Origin: Cristatella mucedo
Taxonomy: Eukaryota; Bryozoa; Phylactolaemata; Cristatellidae
Reading direction: 5' to 3'
DNA: 64,000 nucleotides
Assembly: GCA_009760855.2 (NCBI GenBank)
Contig: WPIO01000009.1
Coordinates: forward strand, 7,601,001-7,665,000
Shown: positions 32,701-59,640 of the stretch, piece by piece
Layout of the letters: the number at the start of each line of letters is the position of its first letter
Numbering within the stretch: the first letter of the stretch is position 1
Translations under genes and position numbers: made by a program
Notes under the pieces: model-generated
Seen by the model: the letters and a program-made list of their open reading frames with translations, nothing else
Told to the model about the DNA's origin: nothing
Database searches by the model: none

Positions 32701-32950
32701 CGCGATTTAATGGGCCTCTTAGTGAAAGGGAGCATACGACCTAAATGCACAGTCTCCAAATGATTTGAGGTTTGTACAAGGGATAGCTAAATATTTAGAT
32801 TCCGAAAAGCTGGTGTTACGATGCTTAGCCTAGTGTGCGAGCATGAACTATGGTTACTGGTGGCATGCACAGTGTTAGCCCATATAAGCACACAAACGAA
32901 AAATCTCAGGTAACCACCAAATGCTATGAGAAAGAGGTGTGTTTTAACTC
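32701..32950 (-). mobile_element. LINE family 1 fragments, rearranged
   Basis: Minus-oriented RT C-terminal sequence (cagtctccaaatgatttgag) is followed by minus-oriented 3' UTR sequence. This order is opposite to a normal copy, so two pieces are joined. Confidence 0.65.
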
Positions 32951-34579
32951 CTTCTCGAGAAAGTGACACTAGACCAAGAGAACTTGAGCAACTACCGCCC
33001 AGTCTCCCTTCTACCATTCCAATCAAAGACACTGGAACGGGTCGTGGCAGACCAGCTGAACTCATATATCGAAACCTCACACCTTGCTAGTAAGTTCCAC
33101 TCTGGCTTTAGAGCTAATCACTCCACAGAGTCAGCATTGCTTAGGGTATACAACGACCTACTTAGGAATGCAGACATGGGTAGAGTGTCTCTGCTTGTTT
33201 TGCTCGATCTTTCGGCAGCTTTTGACACCATCGATCACAAAGTTCTCCTAGAGCACCTCTCATCTCGCCTGGGCATAACTGGCACTGCTCTGCAGTGGTT
33301 CAGGTCCTATCTCAGTGGGAGACTCCAGAGTATTGACGTGAATGGACAAAGATCATCTGAAGTACCTCTGAAATATGGAGTACCTCAGGGCTCCGTGCTA
33401 GGTCCGGTTCTTTTCACGGTTTATACTCTGCCTCTTGCTGATGTGATTGCCAAGCACAATCTAGGCTATCACTTCTATGCGGATGACACTCAGTTGTACC
33501 TTTGCTTTGATCCCTCCCAGCCTTCGAGCACCTCGAATTCTCTAAACTCACTTGCTGCATGTATTGATGACATCTGCACATGGATGGAAGCAAATTTTCT
33601 AAAGCTAAACTATGATGAAACTAACTTACTAGTTGTGGGCAAACCCAGTGTGATTCAGAGATTGGAAAGGCTGACTGTCAAAATTGGCTCTGCCAACATA
33701 TCTCCTGTTGAATCAGCTCTAAATCTAGGTGTCATATTCCAAAGCGACCTCTCGTTAGACGAACATATCAGTTCCACAGTCAAATCTGCCTATTTTCAGC
33801 TTCATAACATTGCTAAAATTCGGGCTTGTTTAGATAAGGATACCACGTCCAAGTTGGTCCATGCATTCGTGACATCCCATCTCGATTTCTGCAACTCACT
33901 GCTTACTGGCCTACCAGCATGTGCGATCAGGCGATTGCAGCTGGTGCAAAACTCCGCAGCTAGGCTTGTCTGTCGTGAGCATCGCAGTTGCCACACTACT
34001 CCACTTCTCCCCGACCTGCACTGGCTACCAGTCAAGCAACGGATTGACTTCAAGGCTTTGTCGCTCACTTTTAGGTCCCTTCATTCTATGGCTCCAGCCT
34101 ATCTCTCAGATATACTACCCCATCAGGCCAAGCATCGTACCACCCGCTTTTCGGAATCCAACAGTCTACCAATACCTCGTACAAACCTTAAATCCTTTGG
34201 AGACCGTGCATTTAGTTCGTATGCTCCCAAAGCCTGGAACTCCGTCCCGACTTGCGTCAGCACATCCCCTGACCTGACCACATTTAAAATAAACTTAAAA
34301 ACACCTATTTAGGACAGCATTTAGTGGGTCCTTGTGATTCGTCCTTGATGTGCTTATGCGTGCTGACACTGTGCATGCTGCCACTAACCACATTTGCATG
34401 CTGACCCTGTGCATGTCCATCCCAAACTATATTATTCATTTTGTTTGTTTTTCAAGCATGATTTTACTTACCATTCCATTGCATTTCCCTTTGCAGCAAA
34501 TGTAAAGCGCCTGGAAAGAGATTGAGTTCTCTGAGGACACTTTATCAAGTGCATTATTATTATTATTATTATTATTATG
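32951..34579 (+). mobile_element. LINE family 1, RT-bearing reference copy
   Basis: A 5'-truncated CR1/L2-like non-LTR retrotransposon carrying an uninterrupted RT frame, the 3' UTR, the conserved tail at about 34493-34550 and (ATT)n to 34579. No endonuclease region is present. It is the best-preserved copy in the window and serves as the yardstick for the fragments. Confidence 0.92.
32963..34312 (+). CDS. LINE reverse transcriptase, 449 codons, 5'-truncated ORF
   Basis: Non-LTR reverse transcriptase of CR1/L2 type. Visible motifs in order: NYRPVSLLPF (residues about 10-19), LLDLSAAFDTIDH, GVPQGSVLGPVLF, the catalytic FYADDTQLY box, and the C-terminal block NSAARLVCRE, LHWLPVKQRIDFK, YAPKAWNSVP before the stop. 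The frame is open over the whole RT and C-terminal region, which suggests a fairly recent insertion. The apurinic-like endonuclease normally upstream is absent, so this copy cannot be autonomous. The first Met is internal to the original ORF. Confidence 0.9.
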   Translation: MTLDQENLSNYRPVSLLPFQSKTLERVVADQLNSYIETSHLASKFHSGFRANHSTESALLRVYNDLLRNADMGRVSLLVLLDLSAAFDTIDHKVLLEHLSSRLGITGTALQWFRSYLSGRLQSIDVNGQRSSEVPLKYGVPQGSVLGPVLFTVYTLPLADVIAKHNLGYHFYADDTQLYLCFDPSQPSSTSNSLNSLAACIDDICTWMEANFLKLNYDETNLLVVGKPSVIQRLERLTVKIGSANISPVESALNLGVIFQSDLSLDEHISSTVKSAYFQLHNIAKIRACLDKDTTSKLVHAFVTSHLDFCNSLLTGLPACAIRRLQLVQNSAARLVCREHRSCHTTPLLPDLHWLPVKQRIDFKALSLTFRSLHSMAPAYLSDILPHQAKHRTTRFSESNSLPIPRTNLKSFGDRAFSSYAPKAWNSVPTCVSTSPDLTTFKINLKTPI

Positions 34580-35071
34580 TCATCAAGTCAGGGAATGCCG
34601 TAACGTCAGTCGGGATTGAGTTCCGGGTTTTGGGAGCATATGAACTGAAGGCACAGTCCCCAAAGGTTGTGAGGTTGGTTCGAGGCGCAGCTAAGCGATT
34701 TGACTCAGGAAAGTGGGTGATATGATGCCTATCTTTGTGGGGGAACAGTTTTGATAGGCAGGCTTTAGCCGGAGAATGGAGGAACCTAAAAGTGAGTGGC
34801 CAAACCTTGAAGTCGATGCGCTGCTGGATTGGGAGCCAGTGCAGGTCGGCAAGGAGTGGTGTGATATGACAACTACGGCACTCACGACAGACCAGCCTAG
34901 CTGCAGAGTTTGGCACAAACTGTAAGCACCTGCTTGTACAGGCCGGTAGACCACCAAGCAATGAGTTACATAAGTCAAGATGAGCTTCTCACAAGTGCAT
35001 GGACCAATTTGCTGCAAATGTAAAGCGCCTAGAAAGAGATTTGGTTCTCCGAGGGAGCTTTATCAAGTACA

Positions 35072-35115
<44 letters not shown>
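34580..35115. mobile_element. LINE family 1 insertion with inverted 5' part (twin-priming type)
   Basis: 34580-35010 is RT C-terminal sequence in minus orientation (open frame with NSAARLVCRE and LHWLPIQQRIDFK). 35011-35115 is the family tail in plus orientation ending in (ATT)n. The intervening 3' UTR is missing. Inverted 5' segment plus sense tail is the pattern of twin-primed LINE integration. It sits against the ATT tail of the previous copy. Confidence 0.8.
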
Positions 35116-35152
35116 GTATACCTTTCTTGACAACTGACAACTTTGGCTTACA

Positions 35153-36692
35153 GGAATGTAATGTAATGTTATGTATCTCCGTCAGTAACTCCACAAAGTC
35201 ATAAAGACCATGTGGGTGTTACGCAGGAGAGTTTTGTATAGCACACTCACAGCCTAAGCGGCTTTCGGTACGCATTCGGTAACCAACAGACTTCGTCTCA
35301 CGCAACAAAGAGAAAGTGGGAAGCATAGCAGAGTCAGGAGAGCAGTTGAGGTAGTGAGTAGCATAGAAGTAGCAGTTCAGGACCGCTGAAAAAGATGTGC
35401 CTTAGTCGCAGTAGTGGAGTAGTTGTCGGAGCGTAAGAATTGTGAAAGCGAGTTCCGCAGTCTAAATCCTGCAGAGCTAAAGCTTCTGTCGCCAACGGTC
35501 TTTAAGCGGAGGAATGGAATAGATAATTTATTGTCCACACATGACCTGAGGGCGCGAACAGGCTGAAACTGATGCAGCAGTTCAGCTAGGTACGAAGGAG
35601 CCAAGCCGTGGCGGGCCTCGTGGGTCAGCGTAAGAACTTTGCTCTGTATCCTTTGCTCAACCGGCAACCATCCTAGCTCTTCCAGCAGAGGTGACACGTG
35701 CTCAAACCGCTGGGACTTGAAGACCAGCCTTGCAGACATATTCATAGTCCGCTGTAGTGGCATAATAGCTTTTTTTGGTAGCCCAGCCAAAAGGAAATTA
35801 CAATAATCAAGCCGAGACAAAACTATAGAGCTAGTTAAATTTTTTAAAAGCCACTGTGGGAGACAGCTTCTAATCTTGGATAGGGATCGGATGTGATGGC
35901 TAGCTGTAGAGGCAGTCTTCTGAATGAAGCTTTTGAAATTGAGGCAGCTGTCGAACACGACACCTAGATTACGAGCACGTGGTGAAGGTCGCACAATAGC
36001 ATCACCTATTAGAACAGCAAAGCCTTTTAATCCAGCCACACGCTTAGGGTGTCCTATGAGAAGCAGTTCGGTTTTATCGTCATTTAATTTCAGGAAGTTT
36101 TCCGACATTCAGGATCGAATATCGGCAAGGCAAGCATTCAGTTTCTCAGTTGCTGCAGCAGATTCCGACGGTTTAAATGACAAATACAACTGAGTATCAT
36201 CAGCATAGAAGTGATATCCTATTCCATGGGCCTTAATCACTTTTCCCAGAGGCTGCGTATAAATGGAGAACAGCAAGGGACCAAGTACAGACTCTTGAGG
36301 GACTCCACAGGTGACCCTTCTCATGTCTGAGACCTGACCCCCACACGACACGGATTGAACACGATCAGACAAGTATGATTTAAACCACGCCAGTGCTTCG
36401 TCTGCCAGACCGATCGTTGTTCTCAATCGTTCAAGCAGAACTTCGTGATCAATGGTGTCGAAGGCAGCAGACAGATCTAGCAGAGCTAAGGCAGTGACAT
36501 TCCCGTCGTCGTTGCCACGTAGAATGTCATTGTTAACACGGAGGAGAGCAGTTTTAGTAGAGTGCTGCCTCTAAACGACTTTACCGGTAACCCGTGGTGA
36601 TAGTAATATTTCTGACAGTTTGTAGAAGCAGGTCTGTTATGACAAGGTCTAGAGGTCTGGTGAGCTTGGTAACGTGAGAGACAAAATTAGTG
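35153..36692 (-). mobile_element. LINE family 2, RT-bearing copy
   Basis: A CR1/L2-like element distinct from family 1: its 3' end is an ACATT-type repeat (35153-35175) instead of ATT. It includes the RT frames below. Upstream (towards 36690) more RT is decayed. Head-to-head with the family 1 copy that starts at 36693. Confidence 0.85.
35377..36426 (-). pseudogene. LINE family 2 reverse transcriptase with one nonsense codon
   Basis: Two collinear minus frames, 36426-36109 and 36108-35377, are separated only by a TGA. The first encodes WFKSYLSDRVQS, GVPQESVLGPLLF and FYADDTQLYLSF; the second MSENFLKLNDDKTELLLIG, RLDYCNFLLAGLP and GWLPVEQRI. Related RTs have Trp at the TGA position, so a single point mutation probably interrupts the frame. 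GVPQES departs from the usual GVPQGS. Confidence 0.85.
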
Positions 36693-39285
36693 ATGAGTTC
36701 ATTTGGTATTCCTAGCACGTTTCCCCACAAGCGTGACTGTAAATCTCTCTAACTGAGCAGTCATCAAGACTCTTATAACCCCAGCAGCCCAACTTCATGC
36801 TTGTCTCTGCAATACTCACTTAATTTGCAATAAATCCCTAGTAATAAGCAACCTTATTTCTGAAAAAGGTCTCAACCTGCTCGCCTTGACTGGAACTTAG
36901 CTAAAATTGGTAAACTACCTGAAAATTAAAGACGCAAACTCAACTGGTTTCTCATTCTTTCAGACCCCTAGATCAATCAAAACTGGAGGTGGAGTTGCTA
37001 TTATCGTGTTCTCGAAATTTGACTTTAAGCCATTTGCAGTACTATCGAAGCAGTCTTTCAAATATATTCTCTTGATTTCACCAACAGCAAGCTGCCGATG
37101 GTGGCAGTAGTCTATCGCTCACCAGGTACCAAATCCCCATTCGTCTCAAATTTCTCCGATCTCATTTCGATTCTGTGGGCAAGAAATCGATCCTTCCTTG
37201 TCATGGGTGATTTCATTATTCATTCTGATAACTTATCTGACACCTTCAGCACTGAATTTCGTGCATTGACTGACTCATTGTCTCTTGCGGCTAATGTGCA
37301 TGGCCCTACTTACATCAAAGGTCACACACTCGACCATATTTTCTCATACAACTGCACTGCGTCGTCACCAATTATTACTAAATCCTGCTGATCTGACCGC
37401 ATGCAGATCTCGTTCAGTCTACAATGTGTGGCCTCCTCTAAAATCACCTGTGAATCGCGAAACCTCAAGACCCTTGACATCGATGCTGTTCGTGCGAGAA
37501 TATCGTGCCTCGCCTCTGCTGCTCAGTCCCCAATCCGACCTGTCATCATTGGTAGATTGCCACAACACTACACTAGCTGATATGCTCGACGAGTTTGCAC
37601 TGCTGACTAGGTGCACTTTGCGCCCTCGCCCAGATGGATTACCACAGACATTAAACTAACTAGGTCTAATGAGCGCAAGCTTGAAAAAGCAAACACAAGA
37701 TCAGGACTGACTGTCCGTCGACGGGCATACCAGGACTACTGTAGATTGTACCAATCGATATAAGCATAGGCCAAGTCTAGCTTCTATAAAAAACATTGTT
37801 GAATCACAGATGCTCAATCTGAAAATGCTGATTTCGACGATCAACCATCTCCTCAACCGCTCCCAGGTTATCTCCTTATCTAATGATCTAGCTGATCGCT
37901 TCTCTAGCTTCTTTGTCCAGAAGATAGACAAGCTCAGGGAGCCCATCCCTACGATGGCAGCATCCCCCCTGGAATGTTGTCCCCCAATTCCTTGCAGCAC
38001 TGCAATGTCTACATTCAAGGAGGCCACTCCTTCGGACCCCATTCCCACTGTTCTGCTTCTACGATGCATTGATCTGCAGCTGCCAAGCATAACTGACATC
38101 AATATTATGTCATTACCCTCAGGTCATGTCCCAACACCTCTCAAAAGGCTGTAGTCAGGCCACTACTCTAGAAAGCAACACTAGACCAAGAGAAGTTGAG
38201 GATCTTCCGCCCAGTCTCCCTTCTACCGTTCCAACCAAAGACACTGCAACAGACCAGCTGAACTCACTTATTGAAATTTCAAACCTTGCTAGTAAGCTCC
38301 AGTCTGGTTTCATAGTTGATCACTCAACCGAGTCAGCATTGCTTCGGGTGTAAAACGACCTACTTAGGAATGCGGATACGGGTAGAGTATCTACTTGTTT
38401 TTATCGATCTGTCGGCAGCTTCTGATACTATCGATCACCGAGTCTTTATTGAGGGCCTCTCTTCTCACTACTGGCACTGCATTGCAATGGTTCAGGTCCT
38501 ATCTCAGTGGGAGACCAAAATATTTATGTTAATGGACAAAGATAATCCAATGAACCTCTGAAATATCGGGTGCCTTGGGGCTCTGTGCTTGGTCTTGTTC
38601 TTTTCACGGCTTATACTCTCCCTCTTTCTGCTGTGATTGGCAGGCACAGTCAAAGGCTTTCACTTCTATGCAGATGACGTTCAGTTGAACCTTTGCTTTG
38701 ATCCCTCCCAGCATGTCGAATTCTCTCAACCCCCTTCCTGCACGTGTTGATGACATCCACATTTGGATGGCAGCAGATTTTCTTTAATTGAATGATGACT
38801 AAACCAACTTACAATTTATGGGCAAACCAAGTGTGATTCAGAAATTGGCATAAAATCAAGGCGTCCTCTTCCGAAGTGACCGTTTTATTATACGGTCAGC
38901 TCCACAATCAAGTCTGCCTACTTTCAGCTGGATGACATTGCTAAAATTCGGGCTTGTTTAGGCAGGGATCCCACATCTAAGTTGGTCCATGCATTTGTGA
39001 CATCCCGTCTCGACTTCGGTAACTTACTGCTTGCTGGCCTACTATCATGTGCTTACAGCTGGTGCAAAACTCTGTAGCTAGGCTTGTCTGCCGTGAGCTT
39101 CGCAGTTGCCACATCTTACCACTTCTCGCCGACCTGCACTGGCTGCCACTCAAGTAAAGCATCGACTTCAAGGTTCTGTCACTCAACTTTTAGGTCCCTT
39201 CATTCTTTGGCTCCAGCCTACCTATCACATCTACTCGCCACCAGGCTAAGCATCGTACCACTCGCTTTTCGGTATCTTATCGTTT
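36693..39285 (+). mobile_element. LINE family 1 long but decayed copy with endonuclease region
   Basis: It starts with the N-terminal endonuclease region (ISEKGLNLLALT near 36860; VVYRSPGT near 37105; LVMGDF near 37200; LDHIFS near 37330), then a linker, then RT pieces (LASKLQSGF, a broken DD box near 38670, and the C-terminal block near 39060-39280). Many frameshifts and stops. It breaks off before the 3' UTR. It shows what the 5' half of the family looks like. Confidence 0.85.
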
Positions 39286-39719
39286 GTCTGCGTAAACCAA
39301 AGGGCTTCCATGCAGGGATGGACCTGTCGCTTAGTCAGAGGTGCAACATCATATAGTAGGTTGACTAGCATCGTTTTGTGGCCAGCATTGCGTCGAGAAG
39401 AGGAGGTATGTATGGATTGTCACTCAAGACGGGTAGAGGACGCAAGTTTTCTGAAGACATCAATGTCCAGAAAAAAACCTCCATCGCATGTAATTTTACA
39501 TGGCGAAACAGAAACACTTTCCAGATAGAGAAAGGACTATATGATCAGATATACAGAAGGGATTGAAAATAAGGGCTTATAGGTTATGCCAAGGAGAGAA
39601 TCTTGGTCCTGGGTATAGCCATTTTCTATTCGTTGGAGCTTGAACATGAGAAGGACGGCCGAAAGCCCCATACAGAAATCATGTTGGAACACATCGGTTA
39701 AGATGGGATATCAAAATGC
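39286..39719. other. Unassigned intergenic sequence
   Basis: No gene or known repeat recognised. Confidence 0.35.
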
Positions 39720-40020
39720 ATATTCAAATTCCTAGCAGCAAAACACTGAAAGTTAGAAATGAATCATGGCAGGCGACAAAGTACCACAACCATCGACAAC
39801 TTGCCACTAATTGGACATAAACCTGATTGAAGGAATGGTTTGACAATAACCGGAAAAGGTTCCAAATTGAAAAAAGAGAGATGCGGGCGACAACGGCCAA
39901 TTTACCACCGGGTTTCGACAATGCTGGTGTATGAAAACAGCAGTAACCTTGTGGGGTGGCATCGGTGATAGCCGAACAGAGGAGGGAGACAGAAAATGAC
40001 GGTCGCAAAACAACCCGGGG
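39720..40020 (-). mobile_element. Probable LINE endonuclease-region fragment
   Basis: The minus frame contains SKPGGKLAVVARISL followed by QVYVQLVASCRW, resembling the GGGVA...SCRW region in the endonuclease of the 36693 copy (36985-37110). Diverged. Confidence 0.5.
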
Positions 40021-41004
40021 CAGTTAGCAACTAGCAGTCGATTGCTTTGAGAGCAGGCGTTCCACCGAGGTTAGATTCGGTTTTACCACAACAGTCCATT
40101 GCAGCTAGTTACTTGGGTCGATGGGTTGGGCTGGGTTGGAGCTGGACCCCATCCTGACCCATCTCTCTCTCTCTCTCTCTCTCCCTCCATCCCAGTCTCC
40201 TTCAGGGCAATCGTTCAACCCAACTACGATGGATAATAATAAAGGACTAAGATGAAGAAGAGCACTGAGTCAACGTGTGTGCAAGACAGCCAAAGCTCTT
40301 GACAATCCGTCATTAAGACTAGTGTATTTCATCAAAAATAGCACAGCTCTTGTTGCTCATGGTCAACATTGTTGCAACATGTCATGATCAGCCAGCAGCA
40401 AAGGCAATAACAGTACTAGTTGCATGCAACAGCTAGCAAAGCACGAGTCGCTGAACACGCCTCTCACGAACGACTTTGCTGCTAATGGCTGCGCACTAGA
40501 GTCACAAGTGATGTGCATCTGAAGAATGCTCACTCCCCAACCCAACCACGGGACTCGGTAAGGCACTGAAATAATGCAATTACTAAAAAGACTTCTGCAA
40601 CCCTTCACGGCGGCTGCTGCGTCAGTCGCCGGACCTCAGGCCTCGGCAGGAGCAGCAGCGCACTGCAGCAAGAAGTGGACGCCAGACAGGTGGGAGAAGC
40701 GCGGCGGCTCAAAGAGTGCGCGCTCTCAGCCACGCTTTGCGCATGCACTGAGCAAAAGTCTGCAAGGTGAAACGCGAAATCTCGGCAGGGAAGGATGGAG
40801 TGTTGAGGAGAAGGAGGAGGAGGAGGAGGAGGTAGAAAGAGTAACAGACATGCAATTGCACCAGATCACCAGGAGCCCAGCCACAAGTAATCAGAACACC
40901 AGCAGGCCAAACCGCGTGTGTCGAGGCAAACGAGTAACAGTTGGGGGAGGGCAGGGAGGGGAAAGGGGGCAGAATGACGGTCACGCAGCAACCCGAGACA
41001 GCGA
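40021..41004 (-). other. Vigilin 3' flank, probable 3' UTR
   Basis: Downstream of the vigilin stop on the minus strand. Contains a CT run (40165-40184) and a GGA repeat (40815-40832). No AATAAA or ATTAAA on the minus strand was found in the first 450 bp. Confidence 0.45.
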
Positions 41005-56461
<15,457 letters not shown>

Positions 56462-57868
56462 GGTCGATGATCAGTTCCGAGTCGTGCAGCACTTAACTTC
56501 AACGCAAGCAGCGATGGAAATTCGTAATAAAACGCAGCCCACGCGGCAAAGGAGCGGAGGCAAAGAGGATCGGAGGCGGCGCGGAGATCGGAAGAGAGCC
56601 AAAACTCATTATGCAAATTGAAAAAATGCACCGGATTGCACGCCGAGCGAATGAGATCAGAGAATGCCGCCTACAACTTTTTTTCCTCTCGTGCGATGGT
56701 TTTACGAGGAGGCCGACCACTCGCCAGAGTACGCTACTCGAGGCGCGATGAATACCGACGACGCGTCGGCGCCGAGCCGGAGCGAGTTCGTGCTCGAGAA
56801 GGACCTGCGCTGACGGCTGCGTACGTGGCAGTGTCGGCGCAAGTATAGGAGCGGGCCCGCTCAACGAGACCGTCAGGCCACGTTGCCGACCAAGAAACTC
56901 GAGGGTAGCCAATATGAACTGGGCGCGTTCGTTGAGGCCGTTCGCCAGCCAAACGAGCCGGCGAGCCCGATGGGGTAGAGATGGGGGGGGGGCGCCGGCC
57001 GCTCGACTCACCGTACTGCGTCCGCGGGGCCCGTCCTAGTGATACCGTTCGACAGCTGTCGAATCCACTATGGGATGTAAACCTGGAAAGCCGACGCAGG
57101 CAATTATTGGCGACAGCAAACAAGGCACACGTACAGAGCGCCGCAGCACACGCGTCAGCCACCCACCGAACCGAAGTAAGGTCTACAGAAATGACGCACG
57201 CAAGTGTACCCCTACGCGGGCCGCATCCGACGTGGCAAACCGACCGCGGCTCGGTAGGGCGATAAAAGTCTCTCGGCGCTCACCTAAGCTGATATTTACA
57301 GACGACATAGGGCTGCCGTTAAAGTTCACCTCAGTAACCTACCGGGAAACGCTCGCGTACTTCTAGATTACGATGCTCAGCTAGCCACGTTAGCGCACTA
57401 TTTGAAACTCCTTGTAGCCGGCGGATAAACAAACGGTCGAAGGTCACCGCCCCGGCCGCCGCCGACGTTGCGCAAGCGCTGCTGCTGCTGCTGCCTCTGT
57501 TGCTGCCGATGCTGCCGCTATTGTTGCTGCTGCCGCGTGTGCAGCCTCTACGCCCGGTACCGGCACGCCTATTACGGCAGCTGCTCGCGATCGTCAGACG
57601 CGAAGGAGCTGCTGTGCGAGTGCGGAGTCGCCGGCCGACGCAGCCACCGGCGGCAACCGCACCTTCCGCCGCCGGTCACGGTCCTAGCTCGCGAGAGCGT
57701 AGCATCTGACTCGCTCGACCGTTTAACTAATTGTGCAATCACTTGGCAAGGGCTGACGTTCGCTTCGCTATAGTAACTGCCACTGCTGCGAAATGTCCCA
57801 CGCAAAAGAAATTTTTCGCTAGCTTGCGACTACAAGCGTCCGCTCTTGGATGGCCGATTTCTCGATTC
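56462..57868 (-). promoter_or_regulatory. GC-rich vigilin 5' flank, probable promoter/5' UTR
   Basis: GC- and CpG-rich sequence immediately upstream of the vigilin start codon, with a CTG-rich stretch at 57477-57540. A minus-strand ACG|gtgagt at about 57012 could be the donor of a non-coding first exon. No TATA box is evident. No start site can be fixed. Confidence 0.45.
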
Positions 57869-57975
57869 TACAATGCACTTGATATAGCGTCCTCGGAGAG
57901 CTCAATCTCTTTCTAGGCGCTTTACATTTGCTGTAAAGGGAAACGCGATTGACCGGTGAGTAATATCATGCTTCC
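57869..57975 (-). mobile_element. Solo LINE family 1 tail
   Basis: The reversed tail motif (gagctcaatctctttctagg, cgctttacatttgctg) with a short 3' UTR piece; the ATT repeat is lost. Confidence 0.75.
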
Positions 57976-58285
57976 ATCCGGAATGCACGTTCTGAAATGC
58001 CTCGAAAGCGATTTACTTAAAGCGATTTACTTTCTTAAGAGTTCTACACAAATGTCTCACCATTATTATTAATAGTATTAGTATTAGTATTATTATTATT
58101 GTCCCCGCGTGAAAAAAGACGGTCCGCTATTGCGCGCGGCAGTGTGAGCGTTGTCGCTCTGCTTAAGCAGCCCTCAAATGGAACGTTATTGAATTTCTTA
58201 GCAGATCGTTAATCTTACAGCATCTTGCTTTTCTTTTGGGCTACGTGGCAACGCGTACAGGTACAGAGGGGCCAGCTAGCTAGTT
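57976..58285. other. Unassigned intergenic, with ATT-rich patch
   Basis: Decayed LINE-like tail at about 57985-58100 ending in ATT repeats (plus orientation); the rest is unrecognised. Confidence 0.4.
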
Positions 58286-58286
58286 A

Positions 58287-58365
<79 letters not shown>

Positions 58366-58370
58366 AGCTT
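58286..58370. repeat. (GCTT)n tetranucleotide microsatellite
   Basis: About 20 GCTT units; translates artefactually as a Leu-Ala-Cys-Leu repeat. Confidence 0.95.
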
Positions 58371-58794
58371 GCTACCCCCTCTGCACTTCTCCTACGCGTA
58401 GCGCAGCAACAGCTCCATACGGGATGGAGTGCCAAGCATCGCGAGCAGCACGAGTTGAGAGCATCGAGCTGGTGTAAATACGTTAGTTTCTGGCGTTGGC
58501 ACTGACTCGGCCGCCGATACCCCCCTCCCGCCCTGGGGATGGTCCAACGTGTAGCTGCTGCAGACCTCAAATGGTATTGTTGACTGCCAAGTTGTGTATA
58601 AATACTTCTCTAGGTTATCTTTTGCCTCAATGTCAGCATTCAAGCGTGCAACGACTGATCTCATCCTTAAATGTATCTCCCAGTTAAAGAAGACAGCTGG
58701 CCCTCTTTATGCCCTATCTCCCACTGCCCTACTTGTACGCTCTGGTTTGGCCCACGGGGCTTCGTACAGGCGCTCGCTTTTCAGGCGACCTAGG

Positions 58795-58905
58795 TCCGGG
58801 TGATGGTGCATCTGATGACTGCGGTCGTGGGCTCGAGGGCCCTGGAGCGTACGTTAAGTGTCTGGATTATAGGTTAAGTGAGCGCTGTACGAATGAATGA
58901 ATTTT
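58795..58905 (+). repeat. SINE-A copy, diverged
   Basis: gatgactgcggtcgtgggct, cgagggccctggagcgta and a tail ending agcgctgtacgaatgaatg. Confidence 0.65.
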
Positions 58906-58959
58906 TTACAATGAATAGATCTGCTGCTGCCGTGCTTAGCAAACATAATAAAATTGTCC

Positions 58960-59640
58960 TTGGCCTCAGGTCTGTTCCCTGCAACTTTCGAAAAGGCAGT
59001 TGTTCGGTCACTAATAAGGAAAGCAATACTTGACCAAAAGAACTTAAGCAACTTTCCCCTGATCTCCATGCAGCCAATCCTATCAAAGACACTGCAACGA
59101 CTTGTGGGAGACCAGCTGAGCTCATAATAATAATGATAATAATAATAATGCACTTGATAAAGCGCCCTCAGAGAACTCAATCTCTTTCTAGGCGCTTTAG
59201 ATTTGCTGCGAAGGGAAATGCAATTGAATGGCGAGTAATATCATGCTCATATATGAAAACTTCAAACCTCGCAAGTAAGTTCTAGTCTAGTTTTAGAACG
59301 AATCACTTCACAGAGTCGGCGTTGCTTCGGGTGTATAACGATCTTATCAGGAATGCGGAATTATATTAAGTCGCTCAGCTGGTTTTGCTTGTTCTTTCGG
59401 CAGCGTTTGATACCGATGATCACCAAGTCCTTCTCGAGCGCCTCTCATCTCGCCTGGACGTCGCTACCGCCCGCACTGCAATTGCTTAGGTCCTACCTCA
59501 GCACGAGAGTTCAGAGCTTTAATGTTAACGGGCAACAACCATCCGAGGAACCACTAAAGTACGGGAGCACCCGAGGGCTCTATGCACGGTCTGCTTCTTT
59601 TAACAATTCTCTTCCTCTTCAGCCGATGTAATACAGAATT
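58960..59640 (+). mobile_element. LINE family 1 RT fragment with nested insertion
   Basis: RT N-terminal region (ctaataaggaaagcaatact, gaccaaaagaacttaagcaa), split at 59126-59245 by another LINE tail, then continuing with the ASKF..F region and SAAFD-like block. Decayed. Confidence 0.82.
59126..59245 (-). mobile_element. 120-bp LINE tail nested in a LINE, with target duplication
   Basis: Reversed ATT repeat, tail motif and about 30 bp of 3' UTR. CTCAT occurs on both sides (59121-59125 and 59246-59250); removing one copy plus the insert restores the host LINE sequence. Confidence 0.88.

Noticed and set aside
57468-57773. Cys-rich plus-strand frame upstream of vigilin
   Set aside because: The Cys run comes from a CTG/TGC-rich DNA repeat in GC-rich flank; no splice or homology support.
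58286-58477. Open frame with repeated Leu-Ala-Cys-Leu
   Set aside because: It is the translation of a GCTT microsatellite.
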